This document shows positions 5,790 to 13,114 of a DNA stretch of 13,114 nt, piece by piece (position 1 is the first letter of the stretch; every line of letters starts with the position of its first letter). Source of the stretch: Bacillota bacterium (GTDB taxonomy: Bacteria > Bacillota > Clostridia > Christensenellales > Aristaeellaceae); contig JAEYCB010000033.1 in NCBI GenBank assembly GCA_023404345.1, positions 1 to 13,114 on the forward strand. Direction: 5' to 3'. The notes below the pieces were generated by a model. That model was given only the letters and a program-made list of their open reading frames with translations. It searched no databases and was not told the DNA's origin. Position numbers and translations under genes: made by a program.

Positions 5790-6298
5790 AAAGGCCAATT
5801 CATCCCCTTCTCTTGCTGATCGTCCTGACAGGGCTGTTGCTTGCCTCCTGCGCCAGAACCGATCCGCCGTCCCTGCCGCCCGCCGCTCCGCCGGAGCCGT
5901 CCGCCCTTCCGGCGGCGCTCTCCACGCCCCTGCCCAGCCCATCGGAGGAAGCGCCTCCACCCATGGAGCTGGACCTGAGCGTCATGGGACCGGGCATGGC
6001 CTACGCAACCCTTTACAACATCCTTTTTGAACCGGCTTCCTATGTGGGGCAACGGCTGCGCGTCAGCGGCCCCTATGAGGAAAACGTCATCGGCGCACCC
6101 GGCGTCACCTACCGCTTTATCGTGGTGGCGGACCGGCAGGCCTGCTGTGCGCAGGGGCTGGAATTTGTGCTGGCGGATGATGAAGCGGCCTATCCGGAAC
6201 CCGGAACGCAGGTGGAGATCTGCGGCGTGCTGGAAGCCTATCAGGAGGATGATCAAACCTATGTTCGCGTCGTAGCCGACGAGCTGCGCGTTCTATAA
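5786..6298 (+). CDS. Zinc-operon lipoprotein of unknown function
   Basis: A 170-residue predicted lipoprotein. The signal peptide ends in the lipobox LASC with Cys22 as the lipidated residue, followed by a Pro/Ser/Ala-rich linker of about 40 residues that would hold the folded part away from the membrane. The C-terminal 100 or so residues read as a small beta-rich domain, with ADRQACCAQGLEFVLADD and EICGVLEAY. The vicinal CC and the overall pattern recall the C-terminal domain of TIGR03943/DUF1980-type proteins found with metal permeases (CCADAxP), but the match is loose. ATGA overlap with znuB (5786-5789) makes it the last gene of the zinc operon, so a role in extracellular metal handling is inferred. 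It is followed by a strong hairpin. Confidence 0.8.
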   Translation: MKRPIHPLLLLIVLTGLLLASCARTDPPSLPPAAPPEPSALPAALSTPLPSPSEEAPPPMELDLSVMGPGMAYATLYNILFEPASYVGQRLRVSGPYEENVIGAPGVTYRFIVVADRQACCAQGLEFVLADDEAAYPEPGTQVEICGVLEAYQEDDQTYVRVVADELRVL

Positions 6299-6316
6299 CG
6301 CTCGTGAGCCTAAAAG

Positions 6317-6351
6317 AAGGGTACCCCCGGATGGCGTCCGAGGGTACCCTT
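6317..6351. terminator. Bidirectional intrinsic terminator between convergent units
   Basis: AAGGGTACCCCCGGA (6317-6331) pairs with TCCGAGGGTACCCTT (6337-6351) around a 5-base loop, giving 14 of 15 pairs with one mismatch. On the minus strand the stem is followed by TTCTTTTAG, a good T tract for ending the solute-binding protein transcript. On the plus strand only TTGCGTATTT follows, which is weaker but probably still ends the zinc operon. The stop codons of the two flanking genes lie within 20 bases on each side. Confidence 0.85.
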
Positions 6352-6367
6352 GCGTATTTCGCGGCGT

Positions 6368-8230
6368 CTAGTTGCCGCGCTTGACCAGTTCCTTATCCGC
6401 GCAGGTGGCGTAGACCAATGCCTCCCCAAAACCGCCGTGTGCGGCCACATCATAGCCACGGATAGACGGCGCGCAAACATCCCAATAGCAATTGCTATAA
6501 ATGGGCGCGGTGGGCAACTGATTGTGCCATTCAGTTTGGAAGGCCAACCATCGTTCCTGATAGCGCTGCCGGTCCCCTGCCTCTACCTGGCGCATGGCCA
6601 GGGCCGCCTCCATCAGCGCGGAATCCCGCAGGCCGGATGTGTTAAAGGCACCCTGCCAGGCCTCGTCCGTATGATAGGTATAGAAGGGGTCGAACGGTTC
6701 GCGGAAGTTGGTGCCCAGGAAAAACAGGTTGCTGGTACGGGTTCCCCCGTCATGGCGGTAATACTGCGCCAGCATCTGCGCAAAGCTGACCGGCTGCACA
6801 ACCACGCGCACCCCCAGATTCTCCAGCACCGGCACAATCATTTTCTCCAGCGCGTCGGACACAACGCCAGGCGTTTTGGCCCACCGGAGTTCCAGTGGGA
6901 CCAGCCTGCCGTTCTGTTCCTTATGGCGTATCCCATCGGCTATGCCGGCATAGGCGCTGCCACTGCTGTTTAGGCAGTAATCGGACTGATCCAGCTCCCG
7001 GCGCGCCTGCTCCGGATTGTAGCGGATATCGTCAAACGCAGCCAGCCGTCCGACGTCGGCCCGCGTCATCCACTGGCCGTAACCATAGTGTCCATACACC
7101 GGCTTGGCATATCCGCCCAAAGTAGTAGCGCACAGCGCATCACGGTCCACGCACATGGCCACGGCGCGACGTACATGCACATCACTGGTCGGCGCCTGCT
7201 CGCATGCAAAGGCCAAAAATGCATAGCCCGACCGGAAATAGCTGGTAAGCGACGCCTGCTTTTCATCCAGGGCCCGCGCCCGGTTGACGGCCGCTCCATC
7301 CGTCAACCGGTTCACGATTTGGACCTCGCCGCGTTCAAAGGCGGCCACAGCCTCGGCGCCCGGCAGCTGAATCACCCGCACGCGCTGGATGCAGGGCTTT
7401 TGTCCCTCGGCATTGCCAAGATAGGCCGGGTTGGCCTGCAGCTCTATCAGGCTGTTTGCCGCATCACAGGTCACCAGCTGATAGGGGCCGCAGGTCACTT
7501 TGGGCTGGTGCAGATACCCATTTTCGGAAGTCAGCGTTTCCTGCAGCAGCGCAGTCGAAAGCTGAAGCGGCGTTTGGGCGGGATCGTCGGCAGCGTAGAG
7601 AAAGCAGCCTTCCCCTCCATCCTCCACGGCATATCCCGGAGCAATCACCCGGATGGGGCACGGCCTGACCCGCACGGCGGCCAATCCATAGTAATGAGGC
7701 AGCTCTGCCGCCATGGCAGTGATGGAAAAGCGAAGCGTGTCCAGCAGCCGCACCCCTGAAAAGGTTGCGGATGCTCCCGCAGCGTAAGACTCCCAGCCCG
7801 CCACATGCGAATAGATCGAGTTTACGCCACCGAGCTCGTCCACCGCCGGGCTGGAATGCAGCAGCAGCGAAAACACATAATCCGCCGCCGTAATAGGCGT
7901 TCCTTCGTTATACATCAGGCCAGGGGCAAGGGTGAAGGTGTAGGTGTAGGTGTCTCTATCGCGTTCTCTTGTTACTTCCAGGGTTTTCACAACCGTGCTG
8001 TCCAGCGCAAAGCCATCCCGCGAGCGGGAATAGACCGTATCGTATCCATGCAGCATGGCGCGCAGGTCCAGGTCCACGGAATTGCTGCCCCACATGTTTG
8101 AAAACAGGAAGCCGCTCATCTGCGTGGGCACAGCTACGGTCACCCATCCGCCTTCAGCCTCAGCAGGCGCATGAACCATGAGCAGCGCCAGCACCACCAG
8201 CCAGACCAGGCGTTTGTTTCGATTCATCAT
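6368..8230 (-). CDS. Oligopeptide-type ABC transporter solute-binding protein (SBP family 5)
   Basis: A 620-residue exported protein of the OppA/DppA family (SBP_bac_5). An N-terminal signal peptide ends near APAEA (about 25) with no lipobox Cys, unusual for a Gram-positive binding protein, so retention at the membrane is unexplained. Family signatures include YTYTFTLAPGLMYNEGTPIT with AADYVFSLLLHSSP, a CGPYQLV...LQANPAYLG segment, FACEQAPTSDVHVRRAVAMC and the ARRELDQSDY region. The ATG at 8230 (or the adjacent one at 8227) follows AGAAGGAA. No OppBCDF-type permease or ATPase genes are in the window, so partner and ligand are unknown. It lies 61 bases downstream of the repaired end of the InlB-repeat gene and shares its direction, so the two may be cotranscribed. 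The terminator at 6317-6351 follows. Confidence 0.87.
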   Translation of the reverse strand: MMNRNKRLVWLVVLALLMVHAPAEAEGGWVTVAVPTQMSGFLFSNMWGSNSVDLDLRAMLHGYDTVYSRSRDGFALDSTVVKTLEVTRERDRDTYTYTFTLAPGLMYNEGTPITAADYVFSLLLHSSPAVDELGGVNSIYSHVAGWESYAAGASATFSGVRLLDTLRFSITAMAAELPHYYGLAAVRVRPCPIRVIAPGYAVEDGGEGCFLYAADDPAQTPLQLSTALLQETLTSENGYLHQPKVTCGPYQLVTCDAANSLIELQANPAYLGNAEGQKPCIQRVRVIQLPGAEAVAAFERGEVQIVNRLTDGAAVNRARALDEKQASLTSYFRSGYAFLAFACEQAPTSDVHVRRAVAMCVDRDALCATTLGGYAKPVYGHYGYGQWMTRADVGRLAAFDDIRYNPEQARRELDQSDYCLNSSGSAYAGIADGIRHKEQNGRLVPLELRWAKTPGVVSDALEKMIVPVLENLGVRVVVQPVSFAQMLAQYYRHDGGTRTSNLFFLGTNFREPFDPFYTYHTDEAWQGAFNTSGLRDSALMEAALAMRQVEAGDRQRYQERWLAFQTEWHNQLPTAPIYSNCYWDVCAPSIRGYDVAAHGGFGEALVYATCADKELVKRGN

Positions 8231-8291
8231 GATGTTCCTTCTTTCCTCCATACGGAAGAAATGTTTTTTGCCGCCCGCTTGAAAGGGGGCG

Positions 8292-10938
8292 TCATTCGAT
8301 GGTATCACCCAGCGTCTGCGCGTCGCTCACGCCGGTGGCATGCCAGTCTGTGGCCGTAATGCCGGGTTTCTTGGACAAGCCTCCGCCCGGCTTGTTGCCT
8401 CCGGGCTTATCTTTCCTGCCCTCCGGGGGTTTTCCTTGATGCGCTCGTAATACACACGAATCACATTGTTTTCGCTGTCGGCCCCCACCGCAAGGGTACA
8501 GGTATCGCGCACAAAACGGTAGCCGGCTTTGCTTTTGTCAGGATAGGTGGAGATCACTTCACCGACGGCCGCCTCGTGCATGAGGGTCGCCTCGCCGTCG
8601 CATTTGCCGTCGTAGAAGTATTCTACCTTATACTGGACTTTCGGTGCCGGATCGGCGGCGTAGTAAAGCGTAAGGATATTGGACCCGCCGCCCAAAACAA
8701 GGCCGGAAGCCGGATCGCAGCTATGGTAGGCATAACCGGGAATGTTCTGCTGCCAGTCTCCGGCGAGAACCGCCTCGCCAAACGCACCCATGCGCTTCGT
8801 TGATTGGGCCAGCTGCCTATCGGTGCCCCATTCGCAGTGACGCACCATATAACGCACCATGCGCCGGGCATAGACCACGCTGATAACGTTGCTCTGTGCG
8901 TCGGCGGACACCACGATGGCAGCCGGAATGCTCACGCCATCCCGATACCCCTCGCCGGGTTTCTTGGCATTGAGACATCCTTCCCCCTCTCCCGGCGGTA
9001 CCACGCGAAGCGGTCGTCTACCCGCGCGCTTGCCTGGTACGTGCCCAGCAAGTTGTCCGGCGCGACAGCGTCGCGGTAATAATTCACCGTTACGCCCATT
9101 TCCATGGGACGATACACCACGTGGATGCGATGGCTTGCGTCCACATCATAGAGCCAATACGCCGAGGGAGATGAATCCGCAACCTCCACACCGTCCACCA
9201 TGACGCTGCTCAGCTCATATCCCGGCTTGGACGCATAGTGCACGGCGAGCGACGCCATATAGGCTACCTGCGTATCCCCCTCCGGGACGATGGTTCCCCC
9301 TTCGACCGATGAGGTCACGGTGTAATACGCATCGACCCATTGAGCATAAAGGTCATTGACCTCACGAATCCTTACGCGCGCCCTGCTGCCTGGTCTGTAG
9401 GCGTCGCCGCTGCCATCCGGCCGGGTGTTCCAACCAATAAATACTTTGCCCCGCCAAAGGAAAGGATTGTTGCGGATCACCACCTGGCTGTTGTTGGCGC
9501 TACTCTCGGTTTGGGTTAGACCGCTACCGTTGTTGGCGTGATAGATCAGCCGCACAGGACCCATGGGGATGGCCCACTGAGCGGTCAGCGTCATATTCTG
9601 AGTGACGGTCACCGCACCGCATGGCTGATAAATCCGGCCATCTGCGCTGCTAAGCCAACCGGTGAAGAGTGCGCCGTTCTTGCCCGTCAGGGGCGACGGT
9701 CCCAGTACAGCCGCCTTCGCGCCATAGCCGTAGCCCTGATCGTCCACAGGCGGGTTACCGCTTCCCCACGCGCCCGGCTGATAAGTTATCTGGTACGCCT
9801 TCTCAACCCTCCAGCGGGGGAAGAGGACAATATCGTGGGTGATGTGCATATCGGGATGAAACAGCTTCTTTGCGCCGTTCTCCGTCTGATATTCCCAGCC
9901 GAGAAAGTCGTCAGGCTCGCTGTCCGCATCAGGCTTGACGAGCTCGCTTACACCAGGCAGAGAAAATCCCTCATCGCCGATGGTCCGTCCGCTGGTCACG
10001 CACCAGTCCGTGGTCGTATACGGCCGGGTACCTTCCCGGTCCAGGTAAACTCGCACCTGGTAGCTTTGAGGACGCCATGCGGCATAAAGAATCATATCGT
10101 GGTCCGGCATGGTTTGGGAAAAATCGGCCTCGGTGCCGGGCAGGCATAATTCCGTGGTAAACCAGCCGGCAAATATGGCGTCCTCTGGAATGGTGGTCAC
10201 CTCGGGGCGCTGCGGCACATATTCCATTCCTGCAAGGCTTTGCTGATAATACAACGGATTGGTACGCTCGAACGCAACCGCATTGAAAAAGCGCAGGTTA
10301 TGGATATTGCGACCATAGTAGAAGTCCAGATGGAAATGGGTGCTGTCATCCCTGATGAGAGAGGCTCGGTCGTTGGCATACGTCACGTTATCAAAATATG
10401 TAAAGCCTTGGATGTCATAGTGGTCATCGTGCGTAGAATATCCATTGGCGGAGTATGTCATCCATTTATCCGTTTTGTAAAGCTTCAGAGATTTCCCTTG
10501 GTATTCAATCGCCCCATTTTCTCCTGGCAGGGTTTCGATATAGTAATTGAAGAGAACTGTATATCGGCCGGATTCATCGGGCTTCCAAAACGACTTCCCG
10601 CCAACCGGCATCACAGAAAGGCAGGTTTGAATCGTGCTTCCGGCAAGCGATACAAACCACCCGCTGGTGTACTGCTGCGGAAAACGGATGGACGGCCAGA
10701 ACATTTCGATGTTGGCGCCATGTTTGGCCGTTATGGTCAGTTCGGGAATTACGTAGGCGGAAGTGCTCTTTGCACTGTAAAACAGAACCTGGTACACATT
10801 GCGGGTATATCTGATGGTAACAATGGTGCTGCCATCGCCCACGATGCGCTTCTGTTCCACCTGCTGCACGGTAAACCCCTGCGCGCTAAGATCATATGGT
10901 TCGGCCTGAGTCATGCTGCCGGAAGTTCCTGTTGCCGG
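8292..10938 (-). pseudogene. InlB-repeat (Listeria-Bacteroides repeat) surface protein gene, 5'-truncated and twice frameshifted
   Basis: A large cell-surface adhesin-like gene of about 880 codons when read across two frameshifts. From about 10938 it carries PYDLSAQGFTVQQ and GDGSTIVTIRYTRNVYQVLFY, a linker region, then several InlB/Listeria-Bacteroides repeats, each closing with a Trp: ILYAAWRP, IVLFPRWRV, MTLTAQWAI and NDLYAQWVD. Further on are a MucBP-like segment (VTVNYYRDAVAPDNLLG), another segment (VQYKVEYFYDGKCDGEAT) and, after repair, a Pro/Gly-rich linker and an ITATDWHATGVSDAQ end. The frame breaks at a 5-base run at 8983-8987 and again at 8425-8429; one added base at each restores the frame to a TGA at 8294-8292. 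No LPXTG anchor is seen. The N-terminus and signal peptide are missing: the 5' end is fused to permease DNA. Confidence 0.8.
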
Positions 10939-11095
10939 CATTGACCTGCGTTGGATCGCTGAAAGAGGCGATAATAACAAAGTACAGCGGATAGGCGCAC
11001 ATTATTAGCACGATGGCCATTAAGATATAAATAAAAGCATTGAATATTCGATCGCTTCGCGTAAGCTTTATTTGATTTTTGATTGCATTGTTCAT
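10892..11095 (-). pseudogene. AraQ-type sugar ABC permease, truncated after ~54 residues
   Basis: From the ATG at 11095 the product reads MNNAIKNQIKLTRSDRIFNA, then a first transmembrane helix (IYILMAIVLIMCAYPLYFVI) and IASFSDPTQVNAG, which is the N-terminus of carbohydrate (CUT1) permeases of the AraQ/YtcP type that pair with LplB. After about codon 54 (10934) similarity stops and 13 unrelated codons lead to a TGA. A normal protein has about 290-300 residues with five more helices and an EAA loop, so this is non-functional. It starts 27 bases after the LplB-type permease gene with a GAGAGGA site. The break coincides with the start of InlB-repeat coding sequence in another frame. Confidence 0.85.
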
Positions 11096-11122
11096 TTTCT
11101 TCCGTCCTCTCCAGACCGTACG

Positions 11123-12088
11123 TTACCATAGCCCGCTTTCGGTTGTCTTTCGGGAGATCCAGTTGACTAGTAACACCATGGCGCAGCAGATTACAGCGTT
11201 AAACATGCCAATCGCTGTGGAATAGCTGAATTGCCCATTTAAAATACCAACTTTATAAACATAAGTGGATATAATTTCTGATGCACCCGTATTCAAGTTG
11301 TTTTGCATCAAAAACGCTTTTTCAAACCCAATAGACATAATATTGCCTGTGTTCAGAATAAGCATGGTAACAGCCGTAGGCATAATGGCAGGAATATCCA
11401 CATACCAAATGCGCTGAATTTTGTTTGCCCCATCGACAATAGCCGCTTCGTGCTGATCTGGGCTAACACTGGCCAACGCAGCCACATAGATAATAGATGA
11501 CCACCCCATGCTCTGCCAAATGCCAGACCATACGTAAACGTGCTTGAATGCGCTTTCGCTGCCAAGAAAATAAAAGGATTCTCCTCCCAACTTTGTAATC
11601 AATATGTTGACAATATCACTTGAAGGAGCCAGAAACACGTTGAGCATGCTTACAAGAACCACCGTAGAAATAAAATGTGGTGCATAAGATACCGTCTGTA
11701 CCAACTTTTTGAACTTGCCATTCGGCAACTGGTTCAAAAGAAGCGCAAAGATAATGGGAATCGGAAAGCTCGCAAGCAATGTGTAAATGCTGATAGTAAG
11801 CGTATTTTTGATCAGTTTGGCGCAATTATAGGAGGTAAAAAAGCGCTGCAAATATTTATAAAATGGTACAGCCCAAGGGCTGCCTAAAACGCCTAGCTTG
11901 GAATTGTAGTCCTTAAAGGCAATGAGTAAGCCGTACATTGGTCCATACAGAAATATCGCAGCATAGATCAGCGTTGGCAGTAACAAAAGATACAGACCCC
12001 AATACCGTCGAAAGTTGGATTGAATGGTCCGCCAGGTACGATAGCGCGGCGCCTTTGTCTGATCACACGTAAACGCATGAAGGTTCAT
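11123..12088 (-). CDS. LplB-type carbohydrate ABC transporter permease
   Basis: A 321-residue integral membrane permease of the binding-protein-dependent transport family (MetI fold, COG4209/LplB subgroup). It shows six hydrophobic segments, the N-terminal WGLYLLLLPTLIYAAIFLYG typical of the subgroup, a NTLTISIYTLLASFPIPIIF start of the core domain, and the EAA loop HEAAIVDGANKIQRIWYVDI-PAIMPT that contacts the ATPase. It ends with ISRKTTESGLW, the usual end of this family. Such permeases import oligosaccharides or modified sugars together with an AraQ-type partner and a lipoprotein binding protein; the partner here is cut after its first helix and no binding protein is present, so the system is probably inactive. 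The ATG at 12088 follows GGAAGGAGAA. The gene is visibly richer in A+T than those to its left. Confidence 0.92.
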   Translation of the reverse strand: MNLHAFTCDQTKAPRYRTWRTIQSNFRRYWGLYLLLLPTLIYAAIFLYGPMYGLLIAFKDYNSKLGVLGSPWAVPFYKYLQRFFTSYNCAKLIKNTLTISIYTLLASFPIPIIFALLLNQLPNGKFKKLVQTVSYAPHFISTVVLVSMLNVFLAPSSDIVNILITKLGGESFYFLGSESAFKHVYVWSGIWQSMGWSSIIYVAALASVSPDQHEAAIVDGANKIQRIWYVDIPAIMPTAVTMLILNTGNIMSIGFEKAFLMQNNLNTGASEIISTYVYKVGILNGQFSYSTAIGMFNAVICCAMVLLVNWISRKTTESGLW

Positions 12089-12140
12089 CTTGTGGTTCTC
12101 CTTCCTCAGGTGTTTGCTGGCCCTTACGATTGTCCTGATG

Positions 12141-12167
12141 ATAATATACCGGTGCAGAATAGGTCAA
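12141..12167 (-). promoter_or_regulatory. Possible promoter of the LplB-type permease gene
   Basis: On the minus strand TTGACC (12167-12162) and TATTAT (12146-12141) lie 53 bases upstream of the start codon. The spacer is 15 bases, shorter than ideal; shifting the -10 by one base gives ATTATC with 16. No other better candidate is apparent near the gene. Confidence 0.4.
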
Positions 12168-13045
12168 TTATTCATTTTATGGTTGAATTTCAGCCGTAAC
12201 AACCATTTTCGGCCGTTGCAAGCTACCGAATGATTTCACGTGAATTTTGAATAACGCGCATATAATTTGGATAATCCCTTGCAAAGCAGCAACAATTCAA
12301 AACCGGGCCGGAAATCTTGACGATACAATGATACATTTTGTTCTGATGTAGACACACACCAAGCATGAGAGAATAATTTTAATAAAGCTCAATGAAATCG
12401 AACTTTTTTAGTTTTTGCCACGCTGACTCTTTTTCAGGTTCTTCACATCCGTTGTCTGTTTGTCCGGGACGCATCCAATGCGGAAGCAAAAGCGGCTTCC
12501 TCTGGGGCCCGTGTGAATATACTGCGCGGTCAATCAATCGAAAAACAGGCTAGGAACATAAACTTCCTGTGTCAGAACATGTGTCGTTGCAACTTGAACG
12601 AGGGTTGTCCGGTGTCCACCAGCACAATATCCAGCATCGCACATGCGTTGTGAAATATCAAAGATAAAGTACCTGAGTTTAGGCTTAATATGTGATCGTT
12701 TGTCTATTCTATAAAAGCGGATGTTACAGCGGACTTTCATGGCGCCTACATATATGCCCTTGGTGCGCATGCTGCTTAAATTCAAGCAGATGATTACGTG
12801 TTATGCTGCGAATATCTCTCAGCTTAATCTGTCGCAGGTAGCCGGAATATGGGAAAGCCGTAAAACTGTGTCCTGATAGGGTGCTATAATATGGCGATTT
12901 CTCCGCATTACTCACTGGGTTCCACCGTGTGAGTCTCATGCGTTCAGCTGGATTTCTGCATGCCCAATACCATATTCGGGGGCAAAGTCTAAGGCAATAC
13001 CGCATAAAAAAAGCAAAACGCAGGCCAATATGATATAATGGACGT
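12168..13045. other. Long stretch without a supportable gene
   Basis: I find no credible gene in these roughly 880 bases. The longest open frames (12534-12785 and 12724-13005, both minus) lack good ribosome binding sites and resemble no family I know. A short plus-strand frame around 12752-12790 contains CPWCACC, which faintly recalls a transposase zinc ribbon but is broken by stops. There is a small hairpin GGAAGC-AAAAGCG-GCTTCC at 12482-12500. The left half is AT-rich. The region may be decayed mobile-element DNA between the permease gene and the insertion sequence to the right. Confidence 0.5.
13034..13039 (+). promoter_or_regulatory. TATAAT box just upstream of the transposase start
   Basis: A perfect TATAAT lies only six bases before the ATG at 13046. 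If used, transcription would begin at or next to the ATG, giving a leaderless message. No TTGACA-like -35 is seen at the proper distance (about 13011-13016 reads AAGCAA). Confidence 0.4.
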
Positions 13046-13114
13046 ATGGATAAGCAGATGACGATTTCCGCATTCAGCGATGAGCTGGCGCAGGTGCGGA
13101 CGAAGAAAAAAGAG
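13046..13114 (+). CDS. Probable IS5-type transposase, N-terminal 23 residues (partial)
   Basis: The frame from ATG 13046 to the window edge reads MDKQMTISAFSDELAQVRTK followed by KKE. This resembles the opening of IS5-type DDE transposases common in gut Firmicutes, where such a start leads into FLxQIxxIIPWxxW; the diagnostic part lies outside the window. No Shine-Dalgarno is seen at the proper distance, while a TATAAT box ends six bases before the ATG, so either the message is leaderless or a second Met (13058) is used. The left inverted repeat would be somewhere in about 12975-13030; GGGGGCAAAGTCTAAGG at 12978-12994 is a candidate only. Confidence 0.6.
   Translation, partial: MDKQMTISAFSDELAQVRTKKKE

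Noticed and set aside
4956..5960. Long minus-strand frame (334 codons) opposite znuB
   Set aside because: It is low-complexity Arg/Gly/Gln/His-rich, as expected for the shadow of a GC-rich membrane protein gene, and the znuB frame is certain.
7088..7759. Plus-strand frame opposite the solute-binding protein
   Set aside because: It is a shadow frame; the minus-strand SBP family 5 motifs and signal peptide are clear.
10240..10944. Plus-strand frame of 234 codons opposite the InlB-repeat gene
   Set aside because: It has no family resemblance and no ribosome binding site; the repeat motifs on the minus strand explain the region.
12724..13005. Minus-strand frame of 93 codons near the right end
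   Set aside because: It is open but with no recognised motif, and a plus-strand CPWCACC fragment in the same place is equally weak. Not enough to call a gene or a transposase relic.
1..13114. CRISPR arrays, tRNA or rRNA genes
   Set aside because: No regularly spaced direct repeats and no tRNA or rRNA-like sequence were recognised by eye on either strand.

Overview
The window looks like chromosomal DNA of a moderately GC-rich anaerobic Firmicute (Clostridia-like, possibly a gut lineage). The evidence is strong AGGAGG-type ribosome binding sites, an AdcA/ZnuA-type zinc importer, LplB/AraQ-type sugar permeases, InlB/Listeria-Bacteroides repeat surface proteins, and remnants of a Gram-positive conjugative element of the DUF6017-PcfB type. 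Assignment to a species or family is not possible from this sequence alone.

Left end (1-1000, minus strand): a decayed integrative conjugative element. In minus-strand order there is the C-terminus of a DUF6017-type replication initiator with two in-frame TAG stops, a short broken pcfB-like gene (DUF3801), and a group II intron that has lost its 5' part and is joined directly to the pcfB remnant. The intron's reverse transcriptase starts at 97 and runs off the window.

Centre left (1010-6351, plus strand): an intact, tightly packed zinc-homeostasis locus. It holds a Fur/Zur-family repressor with a sigma-A promoter and a dyad overlapping the -10/start region; a 97-residue Cys/His-containing membrane protein; a zinc-binding protein in which a complete ZinT domain is nested inside the metal-loop region of ZnuA; a secreted SH3/peptidoglycan-binding protein ending in two DnaJ-like CxxCxGxG-type repeats; the ATPase ZnuC; the permease ZnuB; and a lipoprotein. 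The last three genes overlap by ATGA. A perfect 11-bp hairpin separates the binding-protein gene from the rest, and a long GGGTACCC hairpin ends the unit. The likely logic is that Zur senses Zn(II), ZnuA-ZinT captures it outside the membrane, ZnuBC imports it, and the cysteine-rich exported accessories assist in capture or handling.

Centre right (6368-12088, minus strand): an oligopeptide-type solute-binding protein preceded by a large InlB-repeat surface protein gene that carries two single-base frameshifts, each at a 5-base homopolymer. The surface-protein gene has lost its 5' end and is fused at about 10925-10940 to the first ~54 codons of an AraQ-type permease. Upstream is an intact LplB-type permease. 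The fusion marks a deletion, a recombination or an assembly join, and the DNA to its right is visibly more AT-rich.

Right end (12089-13114): about 950 bases with no gene I can support, then the first 23 codons of what is probably an IS5-type transposase running off the window, with a TATAAT box almost touching its ATG.
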